Positions 9,101 through 18,004 are shown, numbered from the stretch's first letter. The stretch: 60,561 bases of DNA from an uncultured Granulosicoccaceae bacterium (GCA_937930305.1 CALGLE010000047.1:1-60561), one strand, 5' to 3'. Translations and numbers: made by a program. The notes: generated by a model not told the origin, from the sequence alone.

Positions 9101-9220
9101 TGTAAAAACGACAGTTACATGTCGAAAATCTACCTCAAGTACCGTTCCTAGGCCTAGGTCGGTTTCGGTATCACTTATCCAGCGCTGGCCGGTCGTAAAG
9201 ACTGATGACATGCGCCGCAT
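6167..9220 (-). CDS. rapA: RNA polymerase-associated ATPase RapA
   Basis: A 1017-residue SWI/SNF-type ATPase matching RapA (HepA), which binds core RNA polymerase and helps recycle it. The N-terminal Tudor-like domains (about 1-110) are followed by the helicase core: Walker A DEVGLGKT at 181-188, the IVDEAHH box near 285, a TATPEQLG motif III region, and the second lobe with QRIGRLDRIGQ. A strongly acidic, low-complexity segment (about 633-713) sits between helicase core and C-terminal domain and helps explain why the protein is longer than the 968-residue E. coli protein. ATG 9211 (three codons in) is an equally good start. xthA follows immediately. Confidence 0.95.
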   Translation of the reverse strand: MRRMSSVFTTGQRWISDTETDLGLGTVLEVDFRHVTVVFTAVGDTRRYAMETAPLTRVEFSPGDKITSIDGWRLNIQAVTNDEGLLFYTGVREDSGETTTIDESKLDHFLQFSSPRERLFAGLIDGPRWFNLRRRVFDYRHDLARSPVRGIAGTRVSILEHQMYIAVDVSRRLHPRVLLADEVGLGKTIEAGMILHAQLVNQQISRVLIVVPPALLHQWLVEMRRKFNIAMSIMDSERFNELAPTAPDANPFLAEQQVLMSLNTLTDNPAIHDAALEAGWDMLIVDEAHHLTWEPGKPSADYLAIESLALETPSVLLLTATPEQLGQAGHFARLRLLDSDRFTSLENYLEQEQQYAWLAQVASNLTTHQALDDAAIEKLEALLQEPFSETDRATLQSPSALAVTELADTLTDQLIDRHGTGRLLFRNTRHAIQGFPERELHTYKLENDALPSIADWLIGFLKDQFPHKVLLICRERKTVDSLAERLRQQGVSSARFHEHMSIVERDRAAAYFADPEDDCRILLCSEIGSEGRNFQFLHHLVMIDLPSRPDQLEQRIGRLDRIGQENDIQLHVPYAKDSLDHQRLRWYHEGLNAFESICRTGDGVVRALNDELHDLLGEHASVLVDAAPAATAKSDADDLDDENMESLVAALSAESDDDFLKAIFSADDEPEASDAVSDTDTNTGEDADLDSETDSSSKTSKLEPEPFEPLDEKTLNALIDRTKTLTGELSAELENGRDRLLELHSNRPERIQEHLDALARADRDVTLPNFMSAVFDRFGVEVEEQGHWWIVRPGDHMQVEQFPHLPADGLSLTFERELALQREDFVYLSWDHPMVTDAMDLILNEGYGQGDAQVISTTELRAGLTLIEAVFTVQCTAPAELRTERYLHSSTKTIHVGIDGKDYSDIMAMVDVESHRKHFDRNKLKQVVLGNKGPIGQMIDRARELADAELPTLLADANQALDDEFSEDIDRLTALSKVNPLVSDEHITALETRREAIREAIAGAVVHPVSVRVLFNQ

Positions 9221-9275
9221 TGTAACGGGTTTAAGCCCCGCTCTGGGCGACCATTAGGTTCTTACAGGAAGAGGT

Positions 9276-10334
9276 TTAAGGCGCACGAGCGGTGGATGAA
9301 GGTGCCGATTCTGGAGAGGAGGCTGGAACGTTGTAATTTCCTTTCACGGTGAGGACAACTCGGCGCACGATGGCAATGATGGGCTCGACCACTTCAATAT
9401 GCGCAAAAACATGCGCCGGATTGGCAGTGAACACTTCAATACGATCCATATGCAGCCCGTTGAAGCGGTGATTGTTATTACCCACCGTCATAATGCGTTT
9501 ATAGCCTTTAGCCTCCACGCCAGTTATGGCATGCTCGTTAAAATATCCGAACGGGTAGGCGAACGATTCGCTGTCCAGGCACTCGGCAATATCGCTTGCA
9601 TCGAGTTGTTTGGCAACGTCTTTACGCGAGCATAGGCTCATGTTGAAATGATCTCGGGTGTGAAAGCCGAAATGAATATTTTGCTTTTGTAGAGCAAAAA
9701 TCGTCTCGCGATTCATATACAACGCCGCTTCGGGATACAGTGCGTGAGCCGACATTTGCGCAAGAATTTTTTCACACAGCGCATCCACAGTGGCAGGCTG
9801 ACATTCCTCTTGAACATGAGCTAATAGCTCATGGTGGGAGCCCACGTCAGATAGCTCAGGCATTGTGTGAGCTATGGCGAGTGTTTCTTCCGGTGCGCAT
9901 TGCAACGCACGATTGAGTAAGTTAACCCACACCAATTCGCCATTAACCGCTCTGGATACCAAATACACCGTCGCGGGCATCGAGCGCTCGATTAGCGCTG
10001 GAGCGGCATGCGTTGCCACACTCTGGTAACCGTCATCAAATGTAATCACCAATGGACGAGGTGCTAACTCGCCTCGAACCACATCCATCACGTCTACCAC
10101 GTTGTAGTATTCTTGGAAGTAATCCAGATTCGCAGCAAATTCTTGCGGCGTAACGTTCACGTTAAGCCCTTCTGTCCAGTTATTTGTTTCGGGTTCAACC
10201 GTGTGATACAACATGGCACGAACGCGATTGGGAGACAGCGCAATGACGCTACGAGCAAGACCCAGGCGATACAATAAAATGCCGAAGGCGAACAGTAATT
10301 TACGACTCTTATTGGTCGACTGACTTTGTGACAT
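9276..10334 (-). CDS. Polysaccharide deacetylase (NodB-like), membrane-anchored
   Basis: A 352-residue protein with the NodB homology fold of carbohydrate esterase family 4, which removes N- or O-acetyl groups from polysaccharides. The metal/catalytic motif is ITFDDGYQS (residues about 120-128) and a second motif HTRDHFN supplies His residues. An N-terminal hydrophobic stretch (LLFAFGILLYRLGL) suggests membrane attachment. The frame is open far upstream, but that part overlaps the formyltransferase gene; ATG 10334 overlaps its stop by only a few bases. It is the last gene of a three-gene operon with a formyltransferase and a flippase, so it probably modifies a surface polysaccharide. Confidence 0.85.
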   Translation of the reverse strand: MSQSQSTNKSRKLLFAFGILLYRLGLARSVIALSPNRVRAMLYHTVEPETNNWTEGLNVNVTPQEFAANLDYFQEYYNVVDVMDVVRGELAPRPLVITFDDGYQSVATHAAPALIERSMPATVYLVSRAVNGELVWVNLLNRALQCAPEETLAIAHTMPELSDVGSHHELLAHVQEECQPATVDALCEKILAQMSAHALYPEAALYMNRETIFALQKQNIHFGFHTRDHFNMSLCSRKDVAKQLDASDIAECLDSESFAYPFGYFNEHAITGVEAKGYKRIMTVGNNNHRFNGLHMDRIEVFTANPAHVFAHIEVVEPIIAIVRRVVLTVKGNYNVPASSPESAPSSTARAP

Positions 10335-10338
10335 TTTC

Positions 10339-11127
10339 TTATTGTGCCCAACGTTGTAAATTTTCGAGTACGGTTTTTTCCGCCTCGACGGTTCGGTGGA
10401 TCCACCGAAACTCTCGTCCGATTGACAAGTCTTGAGGGTGATAGACGATGGTTCCGTCGAACACATTCTGTACGGCCTTGATGTACAACTCAGAGCCGAC
10501 TTTGACGCCTTTCGCGAACAACTCAGCTTCACCATCGCCAGGCTGGTAAACCACCTGGCCAGTGAAGACGATATCACCGCCATCGACGTCCGCGACCAGT
10601 TTATGAACCGTCACACCCAGATGTTCTGGATCGTTAAAATAAACTGGCCAAAACAAAGTGCTGTCACCGCGATAGTGCGGTGATAGACCGGTATGCATGT
10701 TTAGGGTGACTTGTTTCGCTTTTGAAAATATGTGTGATTTCAAAATGGTGGTTCCGTAAACCACAATAACCTCGGGTTGTTCTTCGTCCAAAATTCTTGA
10801 GCATTCAACACTGTTGTGTGATGACACCACTGTCACCCTATCGCCACCTGGCATTTCGTTGATCGGTGTATCCCCAAATAGGCATTGCGACAACAGCTCA
10901 CCGTCTGGACCATAACCTTTGCCATATCGTGCGCGCGCCAAGCGCTCTCGATAATTTCCACGTTTCAACGCACGTTTTAAGCGGGTCATGAAAGGCAAAG
11001 GCTGTGGCTCACACGTAACGATACGCGTGACTTGATCGCCAAATTGATTCAAAAATGCGTTGACTAGATAGCGGTGCTCAGAGTTGCCATTGGCGCTGGT
11101 GCCACCCACTAATATCACGATACTCAA
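10339..11127 (-). CDS. Formyltransferase, probably for a nucleotide sugar
   Basis: A 262-residue protein of the formyltransferase family (shared by Fmt, PurN and sugar N-formyltransferases), using 10-formyl-tetrahydrofolate. The catalytic signature is visible around residue 140: Asn and His in NMHTGLSPHYRGD and the later Asp of DVDGGDI. It lacks the C-terminal domain of Fmt. Its start overlaps the stop of the flippase gene (ATGA at 11124-11127) and the deacetylase follows with a small overlap. This context favours a sugar formyltransferase acting on an O-antigen or capsule precursor. Confidence 0.85.
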   Translation of the reverse strand: MSIVILVGGTSANGNSEHRYLVNAFLNQFGDQVTRIVTCEPQPLPFMTRLKRALKRGNYRERLARARYGKGYGPDGELLSQCLFGDTPINEMPGGDRVTVVSSHNSVECSRILDEEQPEVIVVYGTTILKSHIFSKAKQVTLNMHTGLSPHYRGDSTLFWPVYFNDPEHLGVTVHKLVADVDGGDIVFTGQVVYQPGDGEAELFAKGVKVGSELYIKAVQNVFDGTIVYHPQDLSIGREFRWIHRTVEAEKTVLENLQRWAQ

Positions 11128-12440
11128 GACGCTTCCTTATTGGGTTTGGATTCCATTTTGTAAAACGAACTTAGTACTAAGCGATAACCCCATATGGCCA
11201 CGAATATCTCCGCTGCCAGCACGCCAAGCAGTGACCAACTGATGGCGAACCAAATCACGCAAACGGTGACCAGTACCAAGCCGATCACTGCGCCATAAAC
11301 GGTGACCATCGCCAAGGGTTGGAATAACTTTAACGACTGTAGTGCGGTGAACAGCCCATTTTGTAGGGCACCGATCAGAGTAATAGCTGCCCAAAGGCTC
11401 ACTATGAGACGCATAGGTTCGTCTTTATATTCTTTTTGATACAGCAGCTGATCCAGCCAAGGCCAGGCAAGTTGCATCACCAAGGCCACCATCAGCACAC
11501 CGACCAAGGACAGTGCGCTGACCATAATCATTTGGCGTTTCGCATCCTGTGAGCGATCTTCAGAAATCGCGAGCGCCATCTCTGGTTTCACCACGTTTTG
11601 AATGGTTTGAAACAAAACCCGAACCGGCCCGAAGAGGACAAAACCTGCCGCCAATGGAGCAAAACTTGAGGGGCCTTCCAATGCCACAACAACCGCGGTA
11701 TGAGCCTGTTGCACGAGGATGGTTGTAATTGAACCGATCAGGGCCCAGCGTGCTTGTGCCCAGATGGGTAGATAATCTGTCCAGGCTCGTTTTGGGTGTG
11801 CGAACGTTAAATTCTCTTTCGGTAGGCGGGCGATTTCTACCATTACAGCAACGGCATTGCCAGCAGTTAAAGCGCTGAACACATCAACCGCGGTAATGGT
11901 TTTCCCAGACAGGAACAGGCTGATCAAAATAGTTCCGGCGACAGTCACATAAGTGATGTCTCCTATCAGCACCGCAATAACATCGAAACGTGCGTAGCCA
12001 AAAGCCCGGCTGTATTGACGAATGACGTAGGCCACCACAAACCCGACTGCTGTGGCTAGCGTATAGGTATCTAAGTCTTGTCCTGCGATCCCAAATAAAC
12101 CCAGTGACACAAGCACAACGCAGGCGCCCATGAACATCGACATCAGCGTGGTAAGTAGAGTTTGAATGTGCAACCGCTCTGTGTGACTTTTTGCTGAAGG
12201 TGAGTACACCTGCAGTGGAGTTGCGAATAGTGCATTGGTGATTGACGTTGCGGTGTATGCCAGAACGAAAACCAAGGCGAACAGACCAAAGTCATAGCTG
12301 GCCAGTATGCGAACGAGCACTAAATTCAAGACGAAGTGAAACCCACTCACCAGGCCCTGGCTAAGCAGCGCCGAGAGATAGCGTGGGATGACGGCCAAAC
12401 GGGGCCCGTGTGGCTTTTCTGATGTGCTTGGTGGGCTCAT
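11124..12440 (-). CDS. Polysaccharide flippase (MATE/Wzx-like)
   Basis: A 438-residue integral membrane protein with about twelve hydrophobic segments spread along its length. It begins with a short polar tail, then the helix LLSQGLVSGFHFVLNLVLVRI typical of oligosaccharide flippases (polysaccharide_synt / MVF superfamily). Such proteins move lipid-linked glycans across the inner membrane. It is the first gene of the flippase-formyltransferase-deacetylase operon. No glycosyltransferase or polymerase is next to it, so the rest of the glycan pathway must be elsewhere. Confidence 0.85.
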   Translation of the reverse strand: MSPPSTSEKPHGPRLAVIPRYLSALLSQGLVSGFHFVLNLVLVRILASYDFGLFALVFVLAYTATSITNALFATPLQVYSPSAKSHTERLHIQTLLTTLMSMFMGACVVLVSLGLFGIAGQDLDTYTLATAVGFVVAYVIRQYSRAFGYARFDVIAVLIGDITYVTVAGTILISLFLSGKTITAVDVFSALTAGNAVAVMVEIARLPKENLTFAHPKRAWTDYLPIWAQARWALIGSITTILVQQAHTAVVVALEGPSSFAPLAAGFVLFGPVRVLFQTIQNVVKPEMALAISEDRSQDAKRQMIMVSALSLVGVLMVALVMQLAWPWLDQLLYQKEYKDEPMRLIVSLWAAITLIGALQNGLFTALQSLKLFQPLAMVTVYGAVIGLVLVTVCVIWFAISWSLLGVLAAEIFVAIWGYRLVLSSFYKMESKPNKEAS

Positions 12441-12721
12441 TGGTCAGGGGCCGATTCAGGGTTCGGCAGCTATTGCACTCCTTTATAAGGTTAACGACCC
12501 AGGCTTGCGGACCTGCGGTTCTATGCTCGTCCCATCGGGTGAAGTTGTGTAATGGGTCACTAAAAGTCTAGTGAATGGCTTTGTAACGCCTGGGCACCAC
12601 TGCCAGACTCTTAGGGCATCGGCATCTTATTGCTCAGTTAAGTGGGTAGGTAGGCTGGAAATGTGATGCAATCGTATAGCTAAGAGGCGACAGAATTTAT
12701 TCAAAATTAGGGGCAAATTGC

Positions 12722-14170
12722 GTGAGTGTTGGATTAGTGTGGTTTCGGCAAGATTTTCGATTGGCAGATAATCCGGCTTTGACTGCTGCCATCGATCAAT
12801 GCGATGAGATTTTGCCAGTATACATCCACGATTCACGTGAGGGTACGATCGGACAAATTGGGCAAGCCACTCAAGTCTGGTTGCATCATAGTTTGCAAGC
12901 CTTACACGAATCGCTAACAGCAAGAGGTTCAAGTTTGCATGTCTTAGCCGGTGACCCGGAGAAAATTTTACCCCAGCTGGCAAAGGCGCTTGAGGTGAGA
13001 GGGGTGTTTTGGAATCGTTGCTACGATCCGGTAACGCTTAAGCGAGACAAATCTGTAAAGAAAGCATTGGATGGCTTCGGAGCACAAAGTTTTTTAGCCA
13101 ACCTATTGTTCGAGCCGGTGAAAACACTAAAAGCCAATGGAGACCCTTATCGTGTTTTCACACCCTATTGGAAAAATTTGATGCATTTGCTACCAGGTAA
13201 CCTTCCGTTGCCTGCACCCAGAAAAATTCCCACGGTGGTATTAAAAAAAACGGCTGCATCGAAAATAAAATCGCTGCAGGACATACCCCTATCTAAACTG
13301 GAATTACTGCCTGAACTGCCGTGGGCTGACTCAATGATGACTCCTTGGGCAGTGGGTGAGGCGGCTGCGAAAAAAAAACTCGCACGATTCCTAAAAACCG
13401 AAGCAAAACATTACAACGATGCGCGTGATATCCCTTCAATACAAGGTACTTCCCGTCTATCACCGCATTTGCATTTTGGTGAAATAAGTCCTCTTCAAAT
13501 CATTGCTGCCACCTTTGGAAAACGCCGCAGCGTAATGTCTCTTAACGTCGGTGAGGAAACCTTTGTTAAAGAAGTTGTGTGGCGAGAGTTTGCGCATAAT
13601 TTGATTTATCAATTTCCTCACACCATTGATAAGCCTTTGGATGCTCGGTTTGAAAAATTTCCTTGGGCGAAAAAATATCAACCACAACTTACAGCTTGGC
13701 AGCGAGGGCAAACGGGTATACCGATAATCGATGCGGGCATGCGTGAGCTTTATGCCACCGGTTGGATGCATAACCGAGTGCGAATGGTAGTTGCTTCGTT
13801 TCTAATAAAGAATTTGTTAATCCCATGGCAAGAAGGTGAACGCTGGTTTCGAGATACCTTAGTCGATGCGGATGTGGCCAGTAACGCCATGGGTTGGCAA
13901 TGGGCCGCGGGTAGTGGCGCTGACGCAGCTCCATTTTTTCGCGTGTTTAATCCGGTGTTGCAGGGTGAAAAATTTGATAAAGAGGGAGACTATGTTCGGT
14001 GTTGGGTGCCAGAATTAAGCTCAGTTCCTAACAAATTTTTACATAAGCCTTGGGAGCTTTCGCCAATAGAGCGGCAGGGCCTGGATTACCCAGCGCCATT
14101 GGTTGACTTGAAAATCAGTCGGAAAGCGGCTTTAGAGGCGTTCGAGGCGATCAAAACGTCGCAAAAGTAA
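12722..14170 (+). CDS. phrB: Deoxyribodipyrimidine photolyase
   Basis: A 482-residue class I photolyase: it repairs UV-made cyclobutane dimers using light, with FAD and an antenna cofactor. The N-terminal Rossmann domain starts GLVWFRQDFRLADNPAL. The C-terminal FAD domain shows the TSRLSPHLHFGEIS segment (about 240-255), VWREFAHNL, the IPIIDAGMRELYATGWMHNR signature (about 335-354) and the DADVASNAMGWQWAAGSG loop. All hallmark parts are intact and the length is typical. GTG at 12722 is the start that gives the standard N-terminus. Upstream is 281 bases of intergenic DNA shared with the divergent flippase operon. Confidence 0.96.
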   Translation: MSVGLVWFRQDFRLADNPALTAAIDQCDEILPVYIHDSREGTIGQIGQATQVWLHHSLQALHESLTARGSSLHVLAGDPEKILPQLAKALEVRGVFWNRCYDPVTLKRDKSVKKALDGFGAQSFLANLLFEPVKTLKANGDPYRVFTPYWKNLMHLLPGNLPLPAPRKIPTVVLKKTAASKIKSLQDIPLSKLELLPELPWADSMMTPWAVGEAAAKKKLARFLKTEAKHYNDARDIPSIQGTSRLSPHLHFGEISPLQIIAATFGKRRSVMSLNVGEETFVKEVVWREFAHNLIYQFPHTIDKPLDARFEKFPWAKKYQPQLTAWQRGQTGIPIIDAGMRELYATGWMHNRVRMVVASFLIKNLLIPWQEGERWFRDTLVDADVASNAMGWQWAAGSGADAAPFFRVFNPVLQGEKFDKEGDYVRCWVPELSSVPNKFLHKPWELSPIERQGLDYPAPLVDLKISRKAALEAFEAIKTSQK

Positions 14171-14198
14171 AAAACTTTGGCGATTTTTGGGAACTTCA

Positions 14199-14999
14199 AT
14201 GAAGATAGACACACTCAAAAGTTCTACAGCCAAGATAAGCAATTTGGGTGAACATATGGGTGCCTTACACTTCCGGGCTGCGGTGTCCGCCGCCCTGTTT
14301 TTCGTTGCCGGGTCTATTTCTTCTGGTGCAAAAGCGGATTCAGTGCTGGAGCTTTTCACGTCTCATGGCTGTTATTCCTGCCCCCCCGCAGAAGCGTTGT
14401 TCAATGAGTTAGCCTCGAATGACGAATCATTGATTGCTTTGGAATTCCATGTGGATTACTGGAACACATTGGTTTATGGCAAAGCCGGCAGCTGGGTGGA
14501 CCCGTTTTCAGATCCGGCCTACTCAAAACGCCAGCGCAGTTACGATTCTAAGCGCTTAGAAGGGCGTCGCGGTGTTTACACGCCTCAGGCCATCATTAAT
14601 GGGCGAACGGCTGCCGTGGGTTCAGATCGTAGTCGGATTAATGCCGCTTTGCGCGAAAAATTACCCAATGATGTCAGTGTGTCCATTGAGCAGGTCGATA
14701 ATCTATGGCGGGTGAAAGTCAACAACCCAAACACAAATAAAGAGGCGTCTGATGCCAGTGTTTGGTTAGTTCGATTTACGAAATCTGTCACGACCGAAAT
14801 AACCTCAGGCGAAAACAAAGGCTTAACCCTCGAAAACCACAACGTGGTGACTTCGATGGAACCCATCGGGGCGGTTCCGAAATCGGACTCGGTCATTTTT
14901 AGTGCAGCGATTGACCCAGACCCCAATGAGGGCTGTGCGGTACTGATTCAAGACAATTTTCATTCCCCCATTCTGGCAGCGGCCAAGTGTCCGAGTTAG
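14199..14999 (+). CDS. DUF1223 family exported thioredoxin-like protein
   Basis: A 266-residue protein of the DUF1223 family. The fold is thioredoxin-like, with the CYSC motif at Cys58/Cys61 in LFTSHGCYSCPPAE just after the probable signal peptide. The conserved stretch HVDYWNTLVYGKAGSWVD and the TPQAIINGR segment are typical of the family. An alternative start at ATG 14256 would give a cleaner signal peptide (hydrophobic AAVSAALFFVAG, cleavage near AKA). Biochemical role unknown. It starts 28 bases after the photolyase stop on the same strand. Confidence 0.85.
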   Translation: MKIDTLKSSTAKISNLGEHMGALHFRAAVSAALFFVAGSISSGAKADSVLELFTSHGCYSCPPAEALFNELASNDESLIALEFHVDYWNTLVYGKAGSWVDPFSDPAYSKRQRSYDSKRLEGRRGVYTPQAIINGRTAAVGSDRSRINAALREKLPNDVSVSIEQVDNLWRVKVNNPNTNKEASDASVWLVRFTKSVTTEITSGENKGLTLENHNVVTSMEPIGAVPKSDSVIFSAAIDPDPNEGCAVLIQDNFHSPILAAAKCPS

Positions 15000-15034
15000 G
15001 GTTCGACAAACCTGACCATCGCGAAACCAGCAGT

Positions 15035-15052
15035 TAGCAGCGCAGGCTGCTA
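15035..15052 (+). terminator. Short hairpin after the DUF1223 gene
   Basis: TAGCAGC-gcag-GCTGCTA forms a perfect seven-base stem followed by TCTTTAAC. The T-run is weak, so termination is possible but not certain. Confidence 0.4.
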
Positions 15053-15093
15053 TCTTTAACTCTCTTAAGGATCACAATACCCGTGGGGCACTT

Positions 15094-15621
15094 GTGCGCG
15101 CGTTGCTCGCCATACTAGCTTTCAGTTTTAGTTTCTCAGCCCACTCGGCCGACCGCTTCTATGGTGAAATCCATGGCGCTGTTGGCGGCATCCAGCATTC
15201 TGAACTTTCGTTTCGACCCATCGAAGCCCATTTTTCAGTCGGTGGATATTTATGGGATCACATCGGGCTTGATTTGAATTTCGCCGGCCCCTTGGAAGTT
15301 GGTGAAGACGACGATTTCACCGTTCAATTGGAAAGTCTTACCACGCTGTCGCTGCGGTTTGATTCGCCCCCAATGGATGGGCTATCCGCCTTCATGTTGT
15401 TTGGTGTCTCTCGATTTTCCGTGAGTCAGCGTGGCGTCAATTCGCAAGGGGCAGCACGCACGGTTCGAGAGAATTTTCAAGCAGGCACCTTCTCGATTGG
15501 GCTGCGTCAACAATTAGGCGCAACGCCGTTATCCTTGGTGGGGTTGTATCGTTTGCACTACGTTGATCAGCCCATCAATATTGACAGCTGGGCGCTGGGT
15601 TTGCGTGCGGCGTGGAGGTAA
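15094..15621 (+). CDS. Small outer-membrane beta-barrel protein
   Basis: A 175-residue protein with a signal peptide (LLAILAFSFSFSAHSA) and alternating strands of the OmpA/OmpW-like barrel type: FYGEIHGAVGG at the mature N-terminus, VGGYLWDHIGLDLNFAG, and a terminal WALGLRAAWR strand. The last residue is Arg rather than the common Phe/Trp. No family is certain. GTG 15094 is the start. The Ig-like lipoprotein gene begins five bases after its stop, so the two are coupled and together precede the MoxR/Bat operon. Confidence 0.7.
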   Translation: MRALLAILAFSFSFSAHSADRFYGEIHGAVGGIQHSELSFRPIEAHFSVGGYLWDHIGLDLNFAGPLEVGEDDDFTVQLESLTTLSLRFDSPPMDGLSAFMLFGVSRFSVSQRGVNSQGAARTVRENFQAGTFSIGLRQQLGATPLSLVGLYRLHYVDQPINIDSWALGLRAAWR

Positions 15622-15625
15622 TGGC

Positions 15626-16933
15626 GTGATTCAATGGGTAACGACCTTGAAAGCCGCACTGCAAGCAGTAATGGTTGCAGGCTTGTTAGTTAGTGTGGCC
15701 TCTTGTGATGGGGATGCGCGACCGTTTGAAGAGCAAATCGAGGCAGGGGATTTAAATCTACAGTCCATAAGCATAGCCCCGCCGGCCAATTCGCTGGTGC
15801 CACTTTACATCGGCAGCGGCCAAGGCATTCAGCTGGCTATTAATGGCTTAACGTTCGACAATGAGCCGCTGCTTATTTCACCAGAAAATCGGCGTTGGAC
15901 GTCCAGCAATGAATCGGTGCTGACCGTGAGTGAAGGGGGCTACGTAATTGGCCGCAGCCCAGGAACCGCTTTTGTTTCAGTACGAGTAGGTGGCTCGGTT
16001 GCTAATGAGGCGCTGTTGATCAATGTATCCGACACGCCCTTGCAGGGCATCGCTCGTATCGCCGGTAGCGGTGACAACAACGGGGTGTTGCAACAGGCGC
16101 TCGACCCTTGCTTAGCGGTTTCGTTTTCTGCCATTGGAAACTTTGGTGGGGAGGATGAGCGGCCGTTGGAGAATGTCGAATGGTCGATTGATGCGGCTTC
16201 GCTGGCGGTCGATGCAGAAGTATTTCGAGCGCCCAACTCTGCCCCAGGGAGCACACTTTTGGTGGGCAGAACTCCTACCAGCGCGGGTGGGGTAGCGGCC
16301 ATTTCTCTTACGGCGACCGTACTTGCCAATGAGGACGAGGGCACTCCTGCGTTCACGAGTACGCGACAGTTGGATGTGGATAACAGCCTAACGAGCTTTT
16401 CGGTTTCGCCCAAAGAGGCAAACGTATTAACTGGCCGATCAGTACGACTAACAGCGCCTGTTACCTACAGCACCAATAACGGTGTAAATTTTGCGACCAA
16501 CGGTGTGGCTTGGAGTGTGGCGCAAGGATCTCAAGCTGTCCGTGTGGGTACGGTGGGTGATGATCCTGGCGTGGTGACGGCAATCACCAATGGCACGGCA
16601 ACGGTGGTGGCAACCTGCGGTGCGTTTTCAGATAGCGCAATTATTACCGTAGCAGGCAACAGTGGAAACCTAGTCTTTAACCGAAACGCCGATATCATAC
16701 TGACCTTGGCCGATCCAGACTTCGAAGGTCTTGAAGTGGCGCAAGGTAATGAGTTTTTTCAAGAAAATGCTGTGACTGATGAAGCGAACTGGGCGAGTTC
16801 AGACACTAGCATCGTTACCGTGGATAACGATGGCAGTGATCGCGGTGACATCCGCGCCGTTGGGGTGGGTGAAGCCACCATTACAGCGGAGTTTGAAGGC
16901 GCTCGTATTGGCATCACGGTTATCGTTGAGTGA
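15626..16933 (+). CDS. Lipoprotein with bacterial Ig-like (BIG2) domains
   Basis: A 435-residue predicted lipoprotein. GTG 15626 is chosen because GGAGG lies seven bases upstream, overlapping the previous stop. The signal sequence ends in a lipobox (VSVASC), and the next residue is Asp, which in E. coli would favour inner-membrane retention. The body contains at least three Ig-like segments of BIG2 type, recognisable by W-SSNESVLTVS-G-V-G--PGTAFVSV near the start and W-SSDTSIVTVDNDG-RAVGVGEATITAEF at the end. The last domain ends the protein. moxR follows after 17 bases, so it is probably part of the same transcript. Confidence 0.8.
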   Translation: MIQWVTTLKAALQAVMVAGLLVSVASCDGDARPFEEQIEAGDLNLQSISIAPPANSLVPLYIGSGQGIQLAINGLTFDNEPLLISPENRRWTSSNESVLTVSEGGYVIGRSPGTAFVSVRVGGSVANEALLINVSDTPLQGIARIAGSGDNNGVLQQALDPCLAVSFSAIGNFGGEDERPLENVEWSIDAASLAVDAEVFRAPNSAPGSTLLVGRTPTSAGGVAAISLTATVLANEDEGTPAFTSTRQLDVDNSLTSFSVSPKEANVLTGRSVRLTAPVTYSTNNGVNFATNGVAWSVAQGSQAVRVGTVGDDPGVVTAITNGTATVVATCGAFSDSAIITVAGNSGNLVFNRNADIILTLADPDFEGLEVAQGNEFFQENAVTDEANWASSDTSIVTVDNDGSDRGDIRAVGVGEATITAEFEGARIGITVIVE

Positions 16934-16950
16934 AGTACAATTAGCACGAT

Positions 16951-18000
16951 ATGAATTTGAATGAAATTTTCGGTGCATTGCAGCACCGTCTGGAAGCTGC
17001 GGTTGTCGGGCAAGAAGCTCTGGTTAATCGGTTGTTGATCGCTTTGTTGGTTGATGGGCACTTACTGGTTGAAGGGGCCCCGGGGCTTGCGAAAACGCGC
17101 GCCATCAAATCGTTGGCAGACCAACTCGAAGCGGATTTCCGGCGCGTACAGTTCACCCCAGATTTACTACCCGCCGATTTAACCGGCACCGAAGTGTACC
17201 GGCCCAGTGATGGTACTTTTGCGTTCCAAAAAGGGCCACTGTTCAATAATCTTATTCTGGCTGATGAAATTAATCGCGCGCCGGCAAAAGTGCAGTCGGC
17301 ATTACTGGAAGCCATGGCTGAACAGCAAATTACTGTGGGCCACCATACGTACACCTTGCCTGGTTTGTTTATGGTGATGGCAACGCAAAATCCAATCGAA
17401 CAGGAAGGCACGTACCCTTTACCTGAGGCGCAGTTGGATCGTTTCTTAATGCATGTGAACATCGACTACCCATCGGCCGATAAAGAAGCCGACATTTTGC
17501 GCTTGGTGCGAGCTGAAACGCGTGCCCAGGCGAAAGCCGATTCCACGCCGGGCGCTATGAATACCGCCATGGTGGGTGATGCCACTATTGATCTAGGTTC
17601 AGAACCCCAAGCGGGGCCGACTGTTCGAGCCGCGGACATACACCTGGCTCGCGCAGCCGTTTTGGATGTCGGCATCGCCGACAATGTGGAAGACTACATT
17701 GTGCGGCTCGTAACAGCTACACGCGTTCCCAGTAATCGCGCCGCTGCCACATCTGCGGACAACGCGTTTACTCGCTACATCACTTTTGGTGCTAGCCCAC
17801 GAGGCACCTTAGCGCTGGATGCTTGTGCTAGGGCGCACGCTTGGCTTAACGAACGTGAGCATGTGTCGCCGGCAGATGTGCAAGCCGTGGTGCACGATGT
17901 GTTAAGACATCGCTTGGTGTTATCGTTTGAAGCGGAAGCCAACGGCATCACCGCAGATCACGTTATTGACGAATTGGTGCGGCACGTCGCCGTGCCTTAG
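16951..18000 (+). CDS. moxR: MoxR-family AAA+ ATPase
   Basis: A 349-residue MoxR AAA+ ATPase. Walker A is GAPGLAKT (about 46-53), Walker B LILADEINRAP (about 108-118), sensor 1 is in VMATQNPIEQEGTYPLPEAQLDRF, and the C-terminal helical lid follows. MoxR ATPases act as chaperones that mature or assemble partner complexes, usually together with VWA and DUF58 proteins encoded beside them, exactly as here. An additional stretch of about 40 residues (near 190-230) between AAA core and lid is longer than in the shortest homologues. It is first of seven tightly spaced Bat-type genes. Confidence 0.95.
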   Translation: MNLNEIFGALQHRLEAAVVGQEALVNRLLIALLVDGHLLVEGAPGLAKTRAIKSLADQLEADFRRVQFTPDLLPADLTGTEVYRPSDGTFAFQKGPLFNNLILADEINRAPAKVQSALLEAMAEQQITVGHHTYTLPGLFMVMATQNPIEQEGTYPLPEAQLDRFLMHVNIDYPSADKEADILRLVRAETRAQAKADSTPGAMNTAMVGDATIDLGSEPQAGPTVRAADIHLARAAVLDVGIADNVEDYIVRLVTATRVPSNRAAATSADNAFTRYITFGASPRGTLALDACARAHAWLNEREHVSPADVQAVVHDVLRHRLVLSFEAEANGITADHVIDELVRHVAVP

Positions 18001-18004
18001 AGCC

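Noticed and set aside
12441..12721. Possible tRNA or small RNA in the flippase-photolyase gap
   Set aside because: No cloverleaf, T-loop or terminator pattern could be found by eye.
15940..16413. Reverse-strand frame opposite the Ig-like lipoprotein
   Set aside because: Shadow frame; the plus-strand product has a lipobox and BIG2 repeats.
16941..17462. Reverse-strand frame of 173 codons
   Set aside because: Antisense shadow of moxR, which has complete Walker motifs.
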